A stretch of DNA of 64,000 bases, taken from NCBI GenBank assembly GCA_963834365.1, contig CAWIBS010000030.1:62001-126000 (forward strand), written 5' to 3'. Shown piece by piece: positions 19,026 to 28,185 of the stretch. Each line of letters opens with the position of its first letter. Position 1 is the first letter of the stretch. Below the pieces are notes generated by a model, which saw nothing but the letters and a program-made list of their open reading frames with translations, did no database searches and was not told the DNA's origin. Source of the stretch: CAWJAP01 sp963834365. GTDB lineage: Bacteria; Acidobacteriota; Vicinamibacteria; Vicinamibacterales; Vicinamibacteraceae. The translations under genes were made by a program, and so were the position numbers.

Positions 19026-20372
19026 CTACCTCCAGATCCGGCGCCACCAGTACTTGTCGTCAACCGCACCAACCGGCGGGTTGCCGCTGCGACGGCGGAT
19101 GTCGTCGACCGCCCAGCCCGTGAGCGACGCCAGCGCCTGCGCTTCACGCTCGAACCGCTCAGGCAGGTCGCGGCGGTACGCGTCGGCCTCACCGCAGGTC
19201 TCGGTGCCGGTCCAGGGATGTCGAAGAACGTACCGTCCCTGGAAGTTGGTCCGATCCCCGGTCTCCTGGAAGACGAGATCCTCGGGGAAGTGCGCGGCGT
19301 CGTAGCGGACGTGCAGGCGCGTGACGAACACGTTCGACGCCACCGGGAACGGCCTGCGGAACGTTGGCTGCATCTGCCGCTCGTCCTGCCAGAACACGCC
19401 GAGCTTGCGCAGCTCGTCGCTGCTCAACGGGTCGGCCGCACAGGGATCGCACCAGCCCATGTCCCAGGCATACTCGAGGAACACGGCCGACATCGCGTGC
19501 TTCTCCACCTGCCGTGTGAACATCGCCCGATAGAAGCGCGAGAAGTCCTTCTTCACGAACACGGGGACCTCGACGTCGGTGGGCAGTTTGACGGTGCGGT
19601 AGTTGGTCGTCTCGACCCGGCCCTTCCGGGTCAGCGCGAACACGAACAGCTCCTGCGTCCCTTCCGCGTTGATCGTCCCCAGGCGGATCGGCAGCATGAA
19701 CTTCGGCGACTCGTAGGCCACCTGCAGCGGGCGAAGATAGGTGAATCCGAGCTTCGCCTGCTCGGCGACGTTCACCTTCGCGACGAAGAACCGCATGTTC
19801 TGCTTCAGATAGCTGCCGATGATGGGCCCCGCGCCAGTGGGCAGTCGGTAGCCGTTCTGCCGCAGCCACGTCTCGAGCCCGGTGCTCTCTTTCGCCGAGA
19901 GAATCAGGATGTCGTATTCGCCGACGGTGTAGGTGGCCTCGATGGTGACGCCGAGGCGCTTCGCGGACACTTCCTGAGCCACGGCCCGGCTCGCGGGCAT
20001 CGGCGGCGAGGCCATCGCCGTCTCCATCCTCATTCGGCGGCACGGGTTCTCGTCGAAATACTCGACCAGCCTCGGCGCGGTGAACGCGTCGAGATGATCG
20101 ATGACGCCCTGTTCGCCGACATGAATCTGGTCCTTCTGGAGGAACGTCGGCACGGGAATGACGACGGCAAACTCCTTCAGTTCCCCCTTGAAGTCGTTGG
20201 CCATCGTCATGACCGTGCGATCACCGTCGCGGACGATGACGACTTTCGAGGCCTTGTTGTAGAGCTTCGTCTCCGCCTTCGAGACGAAGAACCCGCAAAA
20301 GGCATCGGCGGAGGCCGGCCACGCGGCCGACAGACCGAGCACTGCACACAGGGCGAGGAACGCGCGTGTCAT
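19026..20372 (-). CDS. Secreted DUF2330 protein
   Basis: A 448-residue protein of the DUF2330 family, with a signal peptide (MTRAFLALCAVLGLSAAWPASADA) followed directly by the conserved start of the mature domain, FCGFFVSKAETKLYNKASKV. Other conserved stretches are DFKGELKEFAVVIPVPTFL, RLVEYFDENPC, IGSYLKQNMRFFVAKVNV and CDPCAADPLSSDELRKLG. Paired Cys residues suggest disulfides in the periplasm. The function is unknown. The ATG at 20372 has AAAGGA about 7 bases upstream. The same reading frame is open upstream through the RnfD-like gene, so as sequenced there is no stop between the two. In other genomes these families also lie side by side. Confidence 0.85.
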   Translation of the reverse strand: MTRAFLALCAVLGLSAAWPASADAFCGFFVSKAETKLYNKASKVVIVRDGDRTVMTMANDFKGELKEFAVVIPVPTFLQKDQIHVGEQGVIDHLDAFTAPRLVEYFDENPCRRMRMETAMASPPMPASRAVAQEVSAKRLGVTIEATYTVGEYDILILSAKESTGLETWLRQNGYRLPTGAGPIIGSYLKQNMRFFVAKVNVAEQAKLGFTYLRPLQVAYESPKFMLPIRLGTINAEGTQELFVFALTRKGRVETTNYRTVKLPTDVEVPVFVKKDFSRFYRAMFTRQVEKHAMSAVFLEYAWDMGWCDPCAADPLSSDELRKLGVFWQDERQMQPTFRRPFPVASNVFVTRLHVRYDAAHFPEDLVFQETGDRTNFQGRYVLRHPWTGTETCGEADAYRRDLPERFEREAQALASLTGWAVDDIRRRSGNPPVGAVDDKYWWRRIWR

Positions 20373-21246
20373 CGAAGGATCCTTTCTGCGGTCAGAGGAG
20401 CGCAGGTTGCAGGGGGCTGGAGAGAGGTCCGTGACGGAGAGCCGGGCCAGTCGGGCGCGCGCGGCGGCCCAGTCGTCGCCGGCGGCCGGGAGCCACCGGT
20501 CCAGAAGCGGCACGAGCGGTGACCAGAACGCCAGCGACCAGAGAAGGCCGTTGGTGCGATACAGGCCGAACTGGACGTACCACGCGCCGAAGGCGACGAG
20601 CGCCCCGAAGATCGCCCGCCCCGGCCGCGAGTCCGGCGTCGTCTTGGGGTCCGAGATCATGAAGAACGTGAAGAGCAGGAGCGCACCGCTCTGGAGGCGG
20701 TGGATCGGAATCGCGAGCGGCTCACCGAGGTAGAGGGAGCGTCCAAAGAGCAGTGCCGCGTAGACGAGCGCAAAGGCGAGGGTGACGTCGCTGCGGAGAG
20801 CACGATGGACGACCAGTCCTCCAAGGCACGCCATGAGTCCCGCCAGCAGGGCGACGCTGCCCCACTGTCCGGGAGAGACCCAGACCGCGTCGGTCGCCGT
20901 CAGCAGGGCCACGAGGCCCAGGTTGGTGGGATTGAAGACATGCTTGCCATTGACGCGAATGACGAACTTGCTCGCGATGCTGATGGCGGCCGCCAGCGCC
21001 GCGAGCAGGAGCAGATCGGTCCTGAGCAGCAGGCAGAGCGAGTTGGCGGAGATGCAGGCGCTCTTCGGGTCGAAGCGCGGCAGCTTCCAGAACCGTGTGC
21101 ACAGGGTACTGAACCAGGAGCGCCGAGGCGAATGTCACGAGCACCTGCTCGAGACCGAGGTCGAACTCGAGCCAGAGGAACGCATACGCATGGAGCCCCA
21201 GGAGGACGGCGATCTGGTAGGCGCGGGGGTCGCGCGGGCGCTCCAT
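20373..21246 (-). CDS. RnfD/NqrB-like membrane protein (frameshifted, runs into DUF2330 gene)
   Basis: An integral membrane protein related to the RnfD/NqrB subunit of ion-pumping electron-transfer complexes. It starts MERPRDPRAYQIAVLLGLHA, with helices, to LLVQY. After a frame change at about 21106 (GTAC) it continues LCTRFWKLPRFDPKSACISA, then VIRVNGKHVFNPTNLGLV and FFMISDPKTTPDSRPGRAIF, the NPTN and SDPKTTP signatures around the flavin-attachment region. No other rnf/nqr subunits are present, so it is a solitary homologue and redox pumping is not implied. A stop is expected near 20393 in the adjacent frame, so the apparent fusion to DUF2330 may be a second shift. The start is divergent from the winged-helix regulator. 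Confidence 0.75.
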
Positions 21247-21394
21247 GTCCTCTGAACGGGGTCGCGGGCGACTCTTGCATCGCAGGTGAGGGCAAAGCAC
21301 TCGTTGCGGTAAAGTTTGGGGAGGCCGAAGCCGACCAGCGACCAGGGGGGATCAGGTGGGGGTTGGGAACGATGCGGATCGAGGGGGCAGCGCC

Positions 21395-21754
21395 ATGGGG
21401 CCGCCGCGCCGATCGAGCACCGCGCCGCTGGCGCTCGATCGGGCGATTCACGAGCCGATGCGGCTCGGCATCGTCACGGCGCTGGCCGGCGCCGCCTCGC
21501 TCACCTTCGTCGAGCTGAAGGCGTCCCTCGGAGCGACCGATGGGAACCTGAGCGTGCACGCGCGGAAGCTGGAAAGCGCCGGCTACGTGGTGTCGGTCAA
21601 GAGCTTCGAGGGGCGCGTGCCGAGGACCGAGTTCCGCCTCACCCACGCCGGACGCAAGGCGTTTGGCGCCTACCTCGATCGAATCGAGGCGATCGTTCGT
21701 GCGGCACGCCTCGCAACGGGGTCAGAAGTCGTCAGGGTCCAGGACGACTCCTAG
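21395..21754 (+). CDS. Winged-helix transcriptional regulator
   Basis: A 119-residue DNA-binding protein of the HTH/ArsR-MarR-like group that controls genes in response to an unknown signal. The start (MGPPRRSSTAPLALD) follows GAGGGGG by about 8 bases. The core is LDRAIHEPMRLGIVTALAGA, then the recognition region LKASLGATDGNLSVHARKLE and the wing SFEGRVPRTEFRLTHAGRKA, matching the short 'winged helix DNA-binding' regulators of about 100 residues. It is divergent from the RnfD-like/DUF2330 genes with 148 bases between the starts, so it is a plausible regulator of them. Confidence 0.85.
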   Translation: MGPPRRSSTAPLALDRAIHEPMRLGIVTALAGAASLTFVELKASLGATDGNLSVHARKLESAGYVVSVKSFEGRVPRTEFRLTHAGRKAFGAYLDRIEAIVRAARLATGSEVVRVQDDS

Positions 21755-21760
21755 ACCCGC

Positions 21761-21980
21761 AGCTCACTTCTGTTGCCGTAGTGTCCGGCTTCAGCCGGAC
21801 CCAGAGTCCGCCTAAGCCCGGAATTCACTTCTGTTGACAACGGGCCCGCCAAGGTGGCGCCGGGCTTCAGCCCGGCCAACGCGGGCCCGGGCAGGCCTAA
21901 AGGCCCGCGCCACAGCACCAACACAAGTGAGCTCCGGGTTCAAAGGCGGACAATTACGATTATCAACCCAAGTGAATTCA
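21761..21980. repeat. Composite inverted-repeat element with a REP core
   Basis: The gap 21755-22010 has no gene but is highly structured. The block GTCCGCCTAAGCCCGG..CACTTCTGTTGACA (21806-21838) recurs inverted at 21918-21951. Half copies of its end, AGCTCACTTCTGTTG (21761-21775) and TATCAACCCAAGTGAATTCA (21961-21980), flank it on the outside. Inside and beside lie the REP palindromes GTCCGGCTTCAGCCGGAC (21783-21800) and GCCGGGCTTCAGCCCGGC (21859-21876), and a GC-rich imperfect one near 21890. It resembles a small non-autonomous mobile element built on REP pieces. Confidence 0.75.
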
Positions 21981-22010
21981 GGGGCTAGACTCGCCGGCCG
22001 CTGACGCCCG

Positions 22011-22817
22011 TCAACTGGTGAGCGCCCAGCCGTCGTGACCGCGGACGACGCGGCCGTCGGCCTGCAGCTTGAGCAGGTGAGCAAGGACGGTCTCGGCCGC
22101 GGCTGCACGGAGGTCGTCGGCCAGATCGGGGTAGACACGCCGGACCAGCTCGGTCTCGATCGAAGGGCCGCGCTCGAGCTCCTCGACGATCTGCTGCTCG
22201 CGCGCCAGCCGATGCCCGATGTAGGCGCGAATGAGCGCCCCCGCGTTGTCCACGGGCGGTCCGTGACCGGGATAGATGCGCCGCGGCCCGAGCTCGAGCA
22301 GCCGGCGCAGCGATCGCATGTAGTGCGAGAGATTCCCACCGGCCGACACCGGAATGGTGACGGTTCCGCCATTCACCAGCAGATCGCCGCAGAAGAGGAT
22401 GCTGGTTCTGAAGTCGAGGAACGCCAGATGGTCGGGCGCGTGTCCCGGCGTGTGAATCGCCCACATCGTGCCGTCGCCGACCTGCACCGTGTCCTCGTCG
22501 CCGAGCGCCGACCACGCCACCGCATGCTTCGCATCGCGTTCGGGCCAGGGGAACTTCGACGGGCGCGCGTCCGGCCACCGGGCCAGGACGTCCGCGACGC
22601 CACCGATGTGATCGGCATGCGCGTGCGTCACCAGCACCTGCGCCAGACGTGCGCCCGGTTGCGCGGCTTCGAGCGCCTGTGCCACGCGATCGACGAACGC
22701 GGGCCCGGGCTCCGCCGGGTCGATGAGCGTCGGCCGAACCCCGGGGACGAGATAGCTGTTCGTGCCGCGCCCGGTGAGCGGCCCGGCGTTGTTCGCCACG
22801 ATCGGGATGACACGCAT
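22011..22817 (-). CDS. LACTB2-like metallo-beta-lactamase fold hydrolase
   Basis: A 268-residue MBL-fold protein. The metal-binding motif is VLVTHAHADHIGGV, and further ligands lie in HTPGHAPDHLAFLD, FCGDLLV and YPGHGPPVDN. A C-terminal winged-helix-like region (VRRVYPDLADDLRAAAAETV, LLKLQADGRVVR) is the mark of the LACTB2 group, whose characterised members are nucleases or thioester/lactone hydrolases. The substrate cannot be told from the sequence. It lies 24 bases downstream of the beta-barrel gene on the same strand and may be cotranscribed with that operon. Confidence 0.88.
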   Translation of the reverse strand: MRVIPIVANNAGPLTGRGTNSYLVPGVRPTLIDPAEPGPAFVDRVAQALEAAQPGARLAQVLVTHAHADHIGGVADVLARWPDARPSKFPWPERDAKHAVAWSALGDEDTVQVGDGTMWAIHTPGHAPDHLAFLDFRTSILFCGDLLVNGGTVTIPVSAGGNLSHYMRSLRRLLELGPRRIYPGHGPPVDNAGALIRAYIGHRLAREQQIVEELERGPSIETELVRRVYPDLADDLRAAAAETVLAHLLKLQADGRVVRGHDGWALTS

Positions 22818-22841
22818 GGGGCGAGCTGGCGGCTGACCGCT

Positions 22842-24109
22842 TCAAAAATACGTCTTCAGCCTCAGATACACGAAATCGCGGCTCGAGAAACGAGACAGGG
22901 TGTCGTCACCTTCGCCGATGAACCAGCCGACCGACCCCTCGAGCCAGAGGTTGTCGCGGACGTTCCAGCCGGCGATCGTGCGGGCAAAGCCCGAGGCATC
23001 GCTGAAGTTCCACGTGCCGAAGACGCGCACCCGAATAGTGTCACGCGAGAAGACGCGCTCGCCGCCGCCCACCAGGGTGACGTCCACGTCGTCGAACGTC
23101 ACCGCATCACGGTGCTCCACGAGGATCGACGCGTTCACCCGATAGTCTCCAGCCTTGCGATCCCCGCCCAGGCCGGCCTGCAGCGATCGGCCGGCCTCGA
23201 TCCGCGGCGCCGGGATGGCGGCAGCGGGATCGGCCGGCGCCGTGAGCGTATCGTCGACGCGCCACCCGGCCTCGCCGCGGAGCGTCCATGAGCCGCGTGA
23301 CGCTTCGAAGTCGCCACCGATCATCGTGAACCACGGAAACCGTTCGACGAGCGTGACGGACCGGAGGCACCGAGGCCGCCACCTCGACGTCCACGACGCC
23401 AAAAGGCTGAATGCCGCGGAATGCCGAGACAGCCCAGTCCACGCGTCCCGTCGTCGTACTGACGCGGGCACCACCCTGCGAGCTGGCCAGGGACCGCGGG
23501 GGCGTCGCTCGATCGGTCGGCGCCTGAATACAGGCGAAAGGGCCCGAACACGGACGGGCGTCGGCCACCAGGTTGAACGGCGAGGTCGGCTCGTCGAGCG
23601 CGTCGAACCGCCCGCGTCTGAACACCGGCACCCACAGGCGCCTCCACTGTCGTCGCCTCGTTCGCCGACCAGCGAAGGCGCGTCTGCAGCACGGGCAGCC
23701 TGGCCTCGCTGCGGCCCTCGAAGAGATATCTCGAGACGTCGAGCGGATTGACGACGTCGGTCGGCTGGACCTCGTCGAACCGGCCCCAGACGCTGGTCGC
23801 GAGACCGGCCCGCACGTCGAAGGCGCCGGCCCGCACCTCGACGTAGGCCTCGTGCGGCAACGCCGCTGCGTCGCGGACGAAGCCGTCCCGATCGGCGAGC
23901 AGGCCTTCGGCCCAGCCGGAGAGGCGGAAGCGGAGCCGCTCGTTCACGGAGAAGCCGCGCTCGGCGAAGACACGGGCCCGAAACTCGGTGGCGTCGCCGG
24001 CATTCGGCAGGTGGTCGATCGTCACCGAGGCATGACCGTCGACGGCATTCCGCTGTCCGGCGGCGGGCGCGACCGACAGCGCCCCCATTAGAAGCGCGAG
24101 GCGCGACAC
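22842..24109 (-). CDS. Outer-membrane beta-barrel protein of an RND operon (two frameshifts)
   Basis: A beta-barrel-like protein of about 420 residues with a signal peptide (SRLALLMGALSVAPAAGQ) and alternating amphipathic strands such as FSVNERLRFRLSGWAEGL, GAFDVRAGLATSVWGRFDEV and SWTLRGEAGWRVDD. The strands end with a terminal aromatic (RDFVYLRLKTYF), as expected for outer-membrane insertion. Frame changes at about 23635 and 23370 divide it into three segments that read continuously when joined (VPVFRRGRFDALDEPTSPFN, then SVTLVERFPWFTMIGGDF). The span is 3n+2, matching two surplus bases. The GTG start at 24109 is the best candidate but not certain. It resembles DUF1302-like partners of RND exporters and lies just downstream of one. 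Confidence 0.75.
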
Positions 24110-24143
24110 TCGGATGGCCGCGGCCCAGGCACACCACGTGAGT

Positions 24144-26465
24144 CTAGGCCGGCGCCGTGTCAGGCTGCGGCTCGCCGCGGATGCGCTCGGCCGAGAACAC
24201 TCGCGGCGCGAGCTTGATGATCGCCGGCAGGACGAAGACCTCGGCAAGGAAGGCGACGATCATCGTGATCGCCAGGAGCCCGCCGAACCAGGCCGTGGGC
24301 TTGTACTCGGAGGTGAGGAGCACGGCGAACGCGCAGCTGTTGACGAACGCCGTCGTGATGGCCGCGCGTCCTTCGTGCAACGTCGCCTGCACGATCGCCG
24401 TGTCGGTGTCACGTCCCGCGCCGACCTCGCGCCGGTACCGGCTGATGAAGTGGATGGTGTCGTCGTCAACGATGCCGAGCGCGACGCTCGCGAGCATGAC
24501 CGTCGCCACGTTCATCGAGATGCCGAGCCAGCCCATGAACCCGAGCACCACGACCACCGGGAAGACGTTGGGCAGAATCGCCAGCACGCCGAACTTGAAC
24601 GATCGGAAGACAATGAAGATGACCGCGAACACGGTGACGAAGGCGGTGCCGAAGCTGCTCAGCTGCGACATGACGAGGTAGTGATCGAGCTGGGCGAACA
24701 GACGCCCCGAACCCGTCACCGTCGCCGTGACCCCGGTGCCCTCGAAGGCCGCGTCGGCCATGCGCTGCGCCTCGAGAATCTGCTCGAAGACCACGTCCGA
24801 GCTCATCGACGCCAGGCGCACCGTCATCTGCGCCTTCGAGAAGTCGCTCGCCGCCACATGCTCCAGCTCCCGCCGTCCTTCGTCCGACAGCGAGAAGACG
24901 AGCAGCTCCTGCGCCACGAGGTCGGCCGATTGGGGCAGCACGGCGGCGTCCGGCCTCCCGCCGTTCAACTCGCGGTTGATGCGCTTCAGGTAGTCCACGA
25001 TCGAGACCACTTTGCGCACGTTGGGCAAGGCGCCCAGGTCCTGGCCCAACCGGTCCATGCGCGCGAGTGTCGCCGGTTCCCGCATCGACTCCGGCGCCCC
25101 CTCGAGAAAGACCTGGAAGCTGTACACACCCGACAGCCGGCTGTCGATGATTGCGGCCGAGCGCGACAGCGGATGCGCCGCCGCAAAGAAGTTGATGTGG
25201 TTCGTGTCGACGCGAAGACGCGACAGCCCGACCAGTGCGACCAGCCCGATCACCGCCGCCACCCCCATCACGTGCGCGGGATGCCGGCACGACAGCCTGG
25301 CGATGCGTCGCATCGGCCCGAGGAGCCAGCGCTCCTGCGGCGGAGGCACGTGCGCCGGCTTGATCAGCGTCAGCAGCGTCGGGAGAAGAACCAGGGAGAT
25401 CGCGAAGTCGACCATCACCCCGACGGCAGCGCCGATGCCGAACGTCTTCACGGCATTGACCTGGCTCGTGGCCAGCGACAGCATGCCCAGCGCCGTCGTA
25501 CCGCTGGCGGCCAGCAGCGGCAGCCACAGGTGGGCCACCGTCGCCTTGAACGCGGCGGCACGATCGCCGTCACGCCGTACCGCTTCGTTGTAGTGCTGCA
25601 CGATGTGCACATCGTCGGCAATCGCGAGCACGACCACGAGCGGGACCAGCATGCCGCTGAGCACGTTGAAGGTGAATCCCATCAACGAGTAGAGGCCGAG
25701 CGTCCAGAGCACGCTCACGAGCACGGCGAACATCGTGAGGAGGGTCGTCGGCCACGACCGGAACATCACGTAGAGGGCGCCCAGCGTCAGCAGCAGGATC
25801 GGCGCCGTGAACTTCTTCGTATTGTCGACGGTGACCCGGTTGTAGGTCTCGCTGATCTCGATGCTGCCGTTGTAGTGATCGGTCACCCCCGGAGGGAGGT
25901 GGCGCCGCACGGCCTCGCGGATGCGCTCGATGACACCGCCACGGACCGCATCGATCCGATCCTCGTCGAAGTTGATGACGAGGGACACGACCCCGCCATC
26001 CGCCGAGACGAGGTCGCCGACGAGCATCGGGTCGGCGAGCGCGCGCGCCCGCACGAGCGCCGCATCGACGGGACCGGTGGCGGGCACGAGCGACGTGATC
26101 TCGATCCCCTCGTCCTCGCCGTCGCCGACGGCCTCGACCGTGTTGGCCGTGGCCAGGCTGTAGACGCGCTCGACCGGCGCGATCTGCTCGATGTCGGCGC
26201 TGATGCGGCGCAGCGCGTCCAGGCCGCGGGCCGACAACGCGCCCTCGCCCTCGAGCGCGACGATGAGCGTGCGCGAGCCGGTGAACTCGTCGCGGAGGCG
26301 GTCGTAGTCGCGATAGACGGGGTCGGACGGGAGGAACCAGGCCGAGAGATCGTTGTCGATGCGCGTGAACTCGGCGCGCGGCGACAGCACGAGCGCGCCG
26401 GCTACGGTCAGGAGGCTGAGGACGATCCGCCAGCGATGGATCAGGCCCGCAATGCGGGCACTCAC
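24144..26465 (-). CDS. RND superfamily (MMPL-type) exporter
   Basis: An inner-membrane proton-driven exporter of 773 residues with two repeats. Each repeat has one N-terminal helix, a periplasmic domain and five or six clustered helices. Visible clusters include ILLLTLGALYVMFRSWPTTL, VLSGMLVPLVVVLAIADDVH and, in the second half, VFAVIFIVFRSFKFGVLAI and MNVATVMLASVALGIVDDDT, with the acidic residues used for proton relay. It belongs to the HpnN/MMPL-like group that exports hydrophobic molecules. The GTG start overlaps the stop of the lipoprotein-sorting gene by four bases. With the sorting protein and the barrel it likely moves a lipid or lipoprotein-related substrate to the outer membrane; the substrate is inferred, not visible. 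Confidence 0.92.
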   Translation of the reverse strand: MSARIAGLIHRWRIVLSLLTVAGALVLSPRAEFTRIDNDLSAWFLPSDPVYRDYDRLRDEFTGSRTLIVALEGEGALSARGLDALRRISADIEQIAPVERVYSLATANTVEAVGDGEDEGIEITSLVPATGPVDAALVRARALADPMLVGDLVSADGGVVSLVINFDEDRIDAVRGGVIERIREAVRRHLPPGVTDHYNGSIEISETYNRVTVDNTKKFTAPILLLTLGALYVMFRSWPTTLLTMFAVLVSVLWTLGLYSLMGFTFNVLSGMLVPLVVVLAIADDVHIVQHYNEAVRRDGDRAAAFKATVAHLWLPLLAASGTTALGMLSLATSQVNAVKTFGIGAAVGVMVDFAISLVLLPTLLTLIKPAHVPPPQERWLLGPMRRIARLSCRHPAHVMGVAAVIGLVALVGLSRLRVDTNHINFFAAAHPLSRSAAIIDSRLSGVYSFQVFLEGAPESMREPATLARMDRLGQDLGALPNVRKVVSIVDYLKRINRELNGGRPDAAVLPQSADLVAQELLVFSLSDEGRRELEHVAASDFSKAQMTVRLASMSSDVVFEQILEAQRMADAAFEGTGVTATVTGSGRLFAQLDHYLVMSQLSSFGTAFVTVFAVIFIVFRSFKFGVLAILPNVFPVVVVLGFMGWLGISMNVATVMLASVALGIVDDDTIHFISRYRREVGAGRDTDTAIVQATLHEGRAAITTAFVNSCAFAVLLTSEYKPTAWFGGLLAITMIVAFLAEVFVLPAIIKLAPRVFSAERIRGEPQPDTAPA

Positions 26466-27337
26466 CGGGCGCTCCGCTCGAGCTCGCGGCGTGAGAAATC
26501 GGCGTCCGTGAGGCCGACGTTGTAACGCGCCGAGATCACCGCCAGCTCCGTGCGCGTGCGGTCGGCCTCGCTCGCCATCACGAGCTCCGTGGCCGTCCAG
26601 ATGCCCTGCACCTGCTCGAGCCTGCCGACCCGATAGGTCTTGGCGCGCTCGTTGCGCCGATTGAAGATCTCGGCTTCGACGACGACGAAGTTGTCCTTGC
26701 GCACCAGCGAGACGACGCGGGGAAAGGCCGCGGCCGCGTCCCTGGCGCGGGACTCGAGCCGCCACGCCGCGTGAACGCGCTTGTCGGGCGCGGTCCACGA
26801 CGCGGCGGGCTCGACGAGGGCATAGGTGTAGTCCTCGAGCGCGCGGCCGCCGATGTCCTCGAACGTGAAATCGCTGCCGACGAAGCTTTCCTGACGCTCG
26901 GCGCCCGAAATCCGGCGCACCCGGCCGAGTGCTGGCAGATAGAGGAAGCGATCGTCGTCACCGTCCGGCCGCTCCCAGACGAGGAACGACGTGCCGGCGA
27001 TGTCATTTGGGTAGGAGAAGCGGACGAGCACCCGATCGTCGATGCCATCGGCTGCGGCTTTCGCCGGGCCGGCCTTGCCCAGAATGGTCAGCTTCCGTTC
27101 GCGCGCGCGGCTCTGGCGATCGAAGAGCCGCATCTGCATCTCGAGGCGCGAGTCGCGACCGGTGTCGCGCGCGTCGATCTGCTGCGCAATCCAGTCGGCG
27201 GTCACTGGCGATGGTTGGATCGCCGGCGCGGCCGCGAGAGGGTCGATCCCCCGGAGAAAGAAAAGGGGGATCTCGAACGAGACTAGCGGATGAACGAAAG
27301 TGAGGAGAATGATGACCAGGCGGGCTCGAAAGTGCAT
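26462..27337 (-). CDS. Outer membrane lipoprotein-sorting (LolA/LolB-like) protein of an RND operon
   Basis: A periplasmic protein of about 290 residues. The ATG at 27337 gives MHFRARLVIILLTFVHPLVS as a signal segment; ATGs at 27364 and 27421 are alternatives. The mature part has the half-barrel signature of the family: LEMQMRLFDRQSRARERKLT, RVLVRFSYPNDIAGTSFLVW, DDRFLYLPALGRVRRISGAE and FVGSDFTFEDIGG. Such proteins bind acyl chains and are encoded beside RND exporters in many Acidobacteria and Proteobacteria. Its stop overlaps the exporter start. It is the first gene of the operon, with two palindromic sites upstream at 27425 and 27521. Confidence 0.85.
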   Translation of the reverse strand: MHFRARLVIILLTFVHPLVSFEIPLFFLRGIDPLAAAPAIQPSPVTADWIAQQIDARDTGRDSRLEMQMRLFDRQSRARERKLTILGKAGPAKAAADGIDDRVLVRFSYPNDIAGTSFLVWERPDGDDDRFLYLPALGRVRRISGAERQESFVGSDFTFEDIGGRALEDYTYALVEPAASWTAPDKRVHAAWRLESRARDAAAAFPRVVSLVRKDNFVVVEAEIFNRRNERAKTYRVGRLEQVQGIWTATELVMASEADRTRTELAVISARYNVGLTDADFSRRELERSAR

Positions 27338-27424
27338 TGAGGCTCGCCAGCCGGTTGCACTCATGGTCATCTGCGCAACCGGCTCGTAGGTTCTGAACAG
27401 GCGTTCGAAATCCCAGGCCAATTA

Positions 27425-27537
27425 TGTGAAATGTTTCACAAAGCTGTCAAGCGCAATCTTGCACAACCGGCCCGGATTCTTTGTCCTAAGCAGGTCAACT
27501 CCCGACCGCAAGCCGGCAAGTGCTTATTGTTTAAGCA
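27425..27537 (-). promoter_or_regulatory. Two candidate operator palindromes upstream of the RND operon
   Basis: TGTGAAATGTTTCACA at 27425-27440 has perfect 7-base arms around TG. TGCTTATTGTTTAAGCA at 27521-27537 has perfect 6-base arms around five bases. Both lie in an AT-richer stretch of the 263-base gap between the lipoprotein-sorting and thioesterase genes, the only such stretch for kilobases. The first resembles a CRP/FNR- or TetR-size operator. No regulator gene is adjacent, so the binding protein is unknown. Confidence 0.5.
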
Positions 27538-27600
27538 TTTACATCGGCGGCCGTAGGTCGTTAGGAAGATGGCCTGGGATCGCCCCGTGGCGGGCCCGCG

Positions 27601-28023
27601 TCACAGAGCCTCAGAAGACGCCCCTTCGGCGCGCGCCACACGTGCCTTGAAATCCTCGGGCACGGGTCGCGATTGCTGGCGCTCGTAGTCGAACATCACC
27701 TGCACGGACCTGCCATCCGCCACGAGCCGACCGTCGGACGCTTCGACGATTTCGTAGTCGAACGCGAAGCTGCTGTTGCCGATGCGGCTGACTCGCGTGC
27801 GGACGTCGAGCAGTTCACCCAGCCGCCCCTGCGACCGGAAGTTGCACTCGACCCGCGCGAGGATGAAGGGGCATTCGTCGAAGCTCGCGTACCCGAGCGC
27901 GTCCCGCCAGTACGCCGACCGCGCGATCTCGAAGTAGGTGGCGTACACCGCATTGTTGACGTGGCCCATCGGGTCGCAGTCACGAAAGCGGACTTCGACT
28001 TGCTTGTAGAAGTGGAAAGACAT
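27601..28023 (-). CDS. Acyl-CoA thioesterase (4HBT hotdog fold)
   Basis: A 140-residue hotdog thioesterase of the YbgC/FadM type that hydrolyses acyl-CoA or similar thioesters in the cytoplasm. The catalytic region is VRFRDCDPMGHVNNAVYATY, with the Asp/His pair, followed by FEIARSAYW and the strand RVSRIGNSSFAFDYEIV. Length is normal. It stands alone, separated from thyX by a word-array hairpin. Confidence 0.88.
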   Translation of the reverse strand: MSFHFYKQVEVRFRDCDPMGHVNNAVYATYFEIARSAYWRDALGYASFDECPFILARVECNFRSQGRLGELLDVRTRVSRIGNSSFAFDYEIVEASDGRLVADGRSVQVMFDYERQQSRPVPEDFKARVARAEGASSEAL

Positions 28024-28026
28024 GGC

Positions 28027-28180
28027 AGGCTACGGGCTACGGACTACAGGCTTCGGGCCAGGGTAGCCACATACAGATCTGACAAAATCGGACGGGCCGA
28101 CGATGCGGCAGGATGGTGCAGCTTGTCCGGGCTGTTCGGGTGATCTTCCCGTAGCCAGTAGTCCGCAGTCCGAAGCCCTC
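28027..28180. repeat. Word-array inverted repeat between thioesterase and thyX
   Basis: The left arm at 28027-28058 consists of GGCTACG, GGCTACG, GACTACA and GGCTTCG words. The right arm at 28148-28179 consists of the complementary CCGTAGC, CAGTAGT, CCGCAGT and CCGAAGC words. About 90 bases between the arms show nothing I recognise. It is the same word family as 18023-18147. Confidence 0.78.
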
Positions 28181-28185
28181 CGTGA

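Noticed and set aside
18894..20522. 542-residue plus-strand open frame antisense to DUF2330
   Set aside because: Shadow frame rich in Arg, His and Glu with no domain; the DUF2330 gene on the other strand is conserved.
20373..20912. Genuine RnfD-DUF2330 fusion protein
   Set aside because: DUF2330 has its own signal peptide and ribosome-binding site, and a stop is present one frame over near 20393; a base error is more likely.
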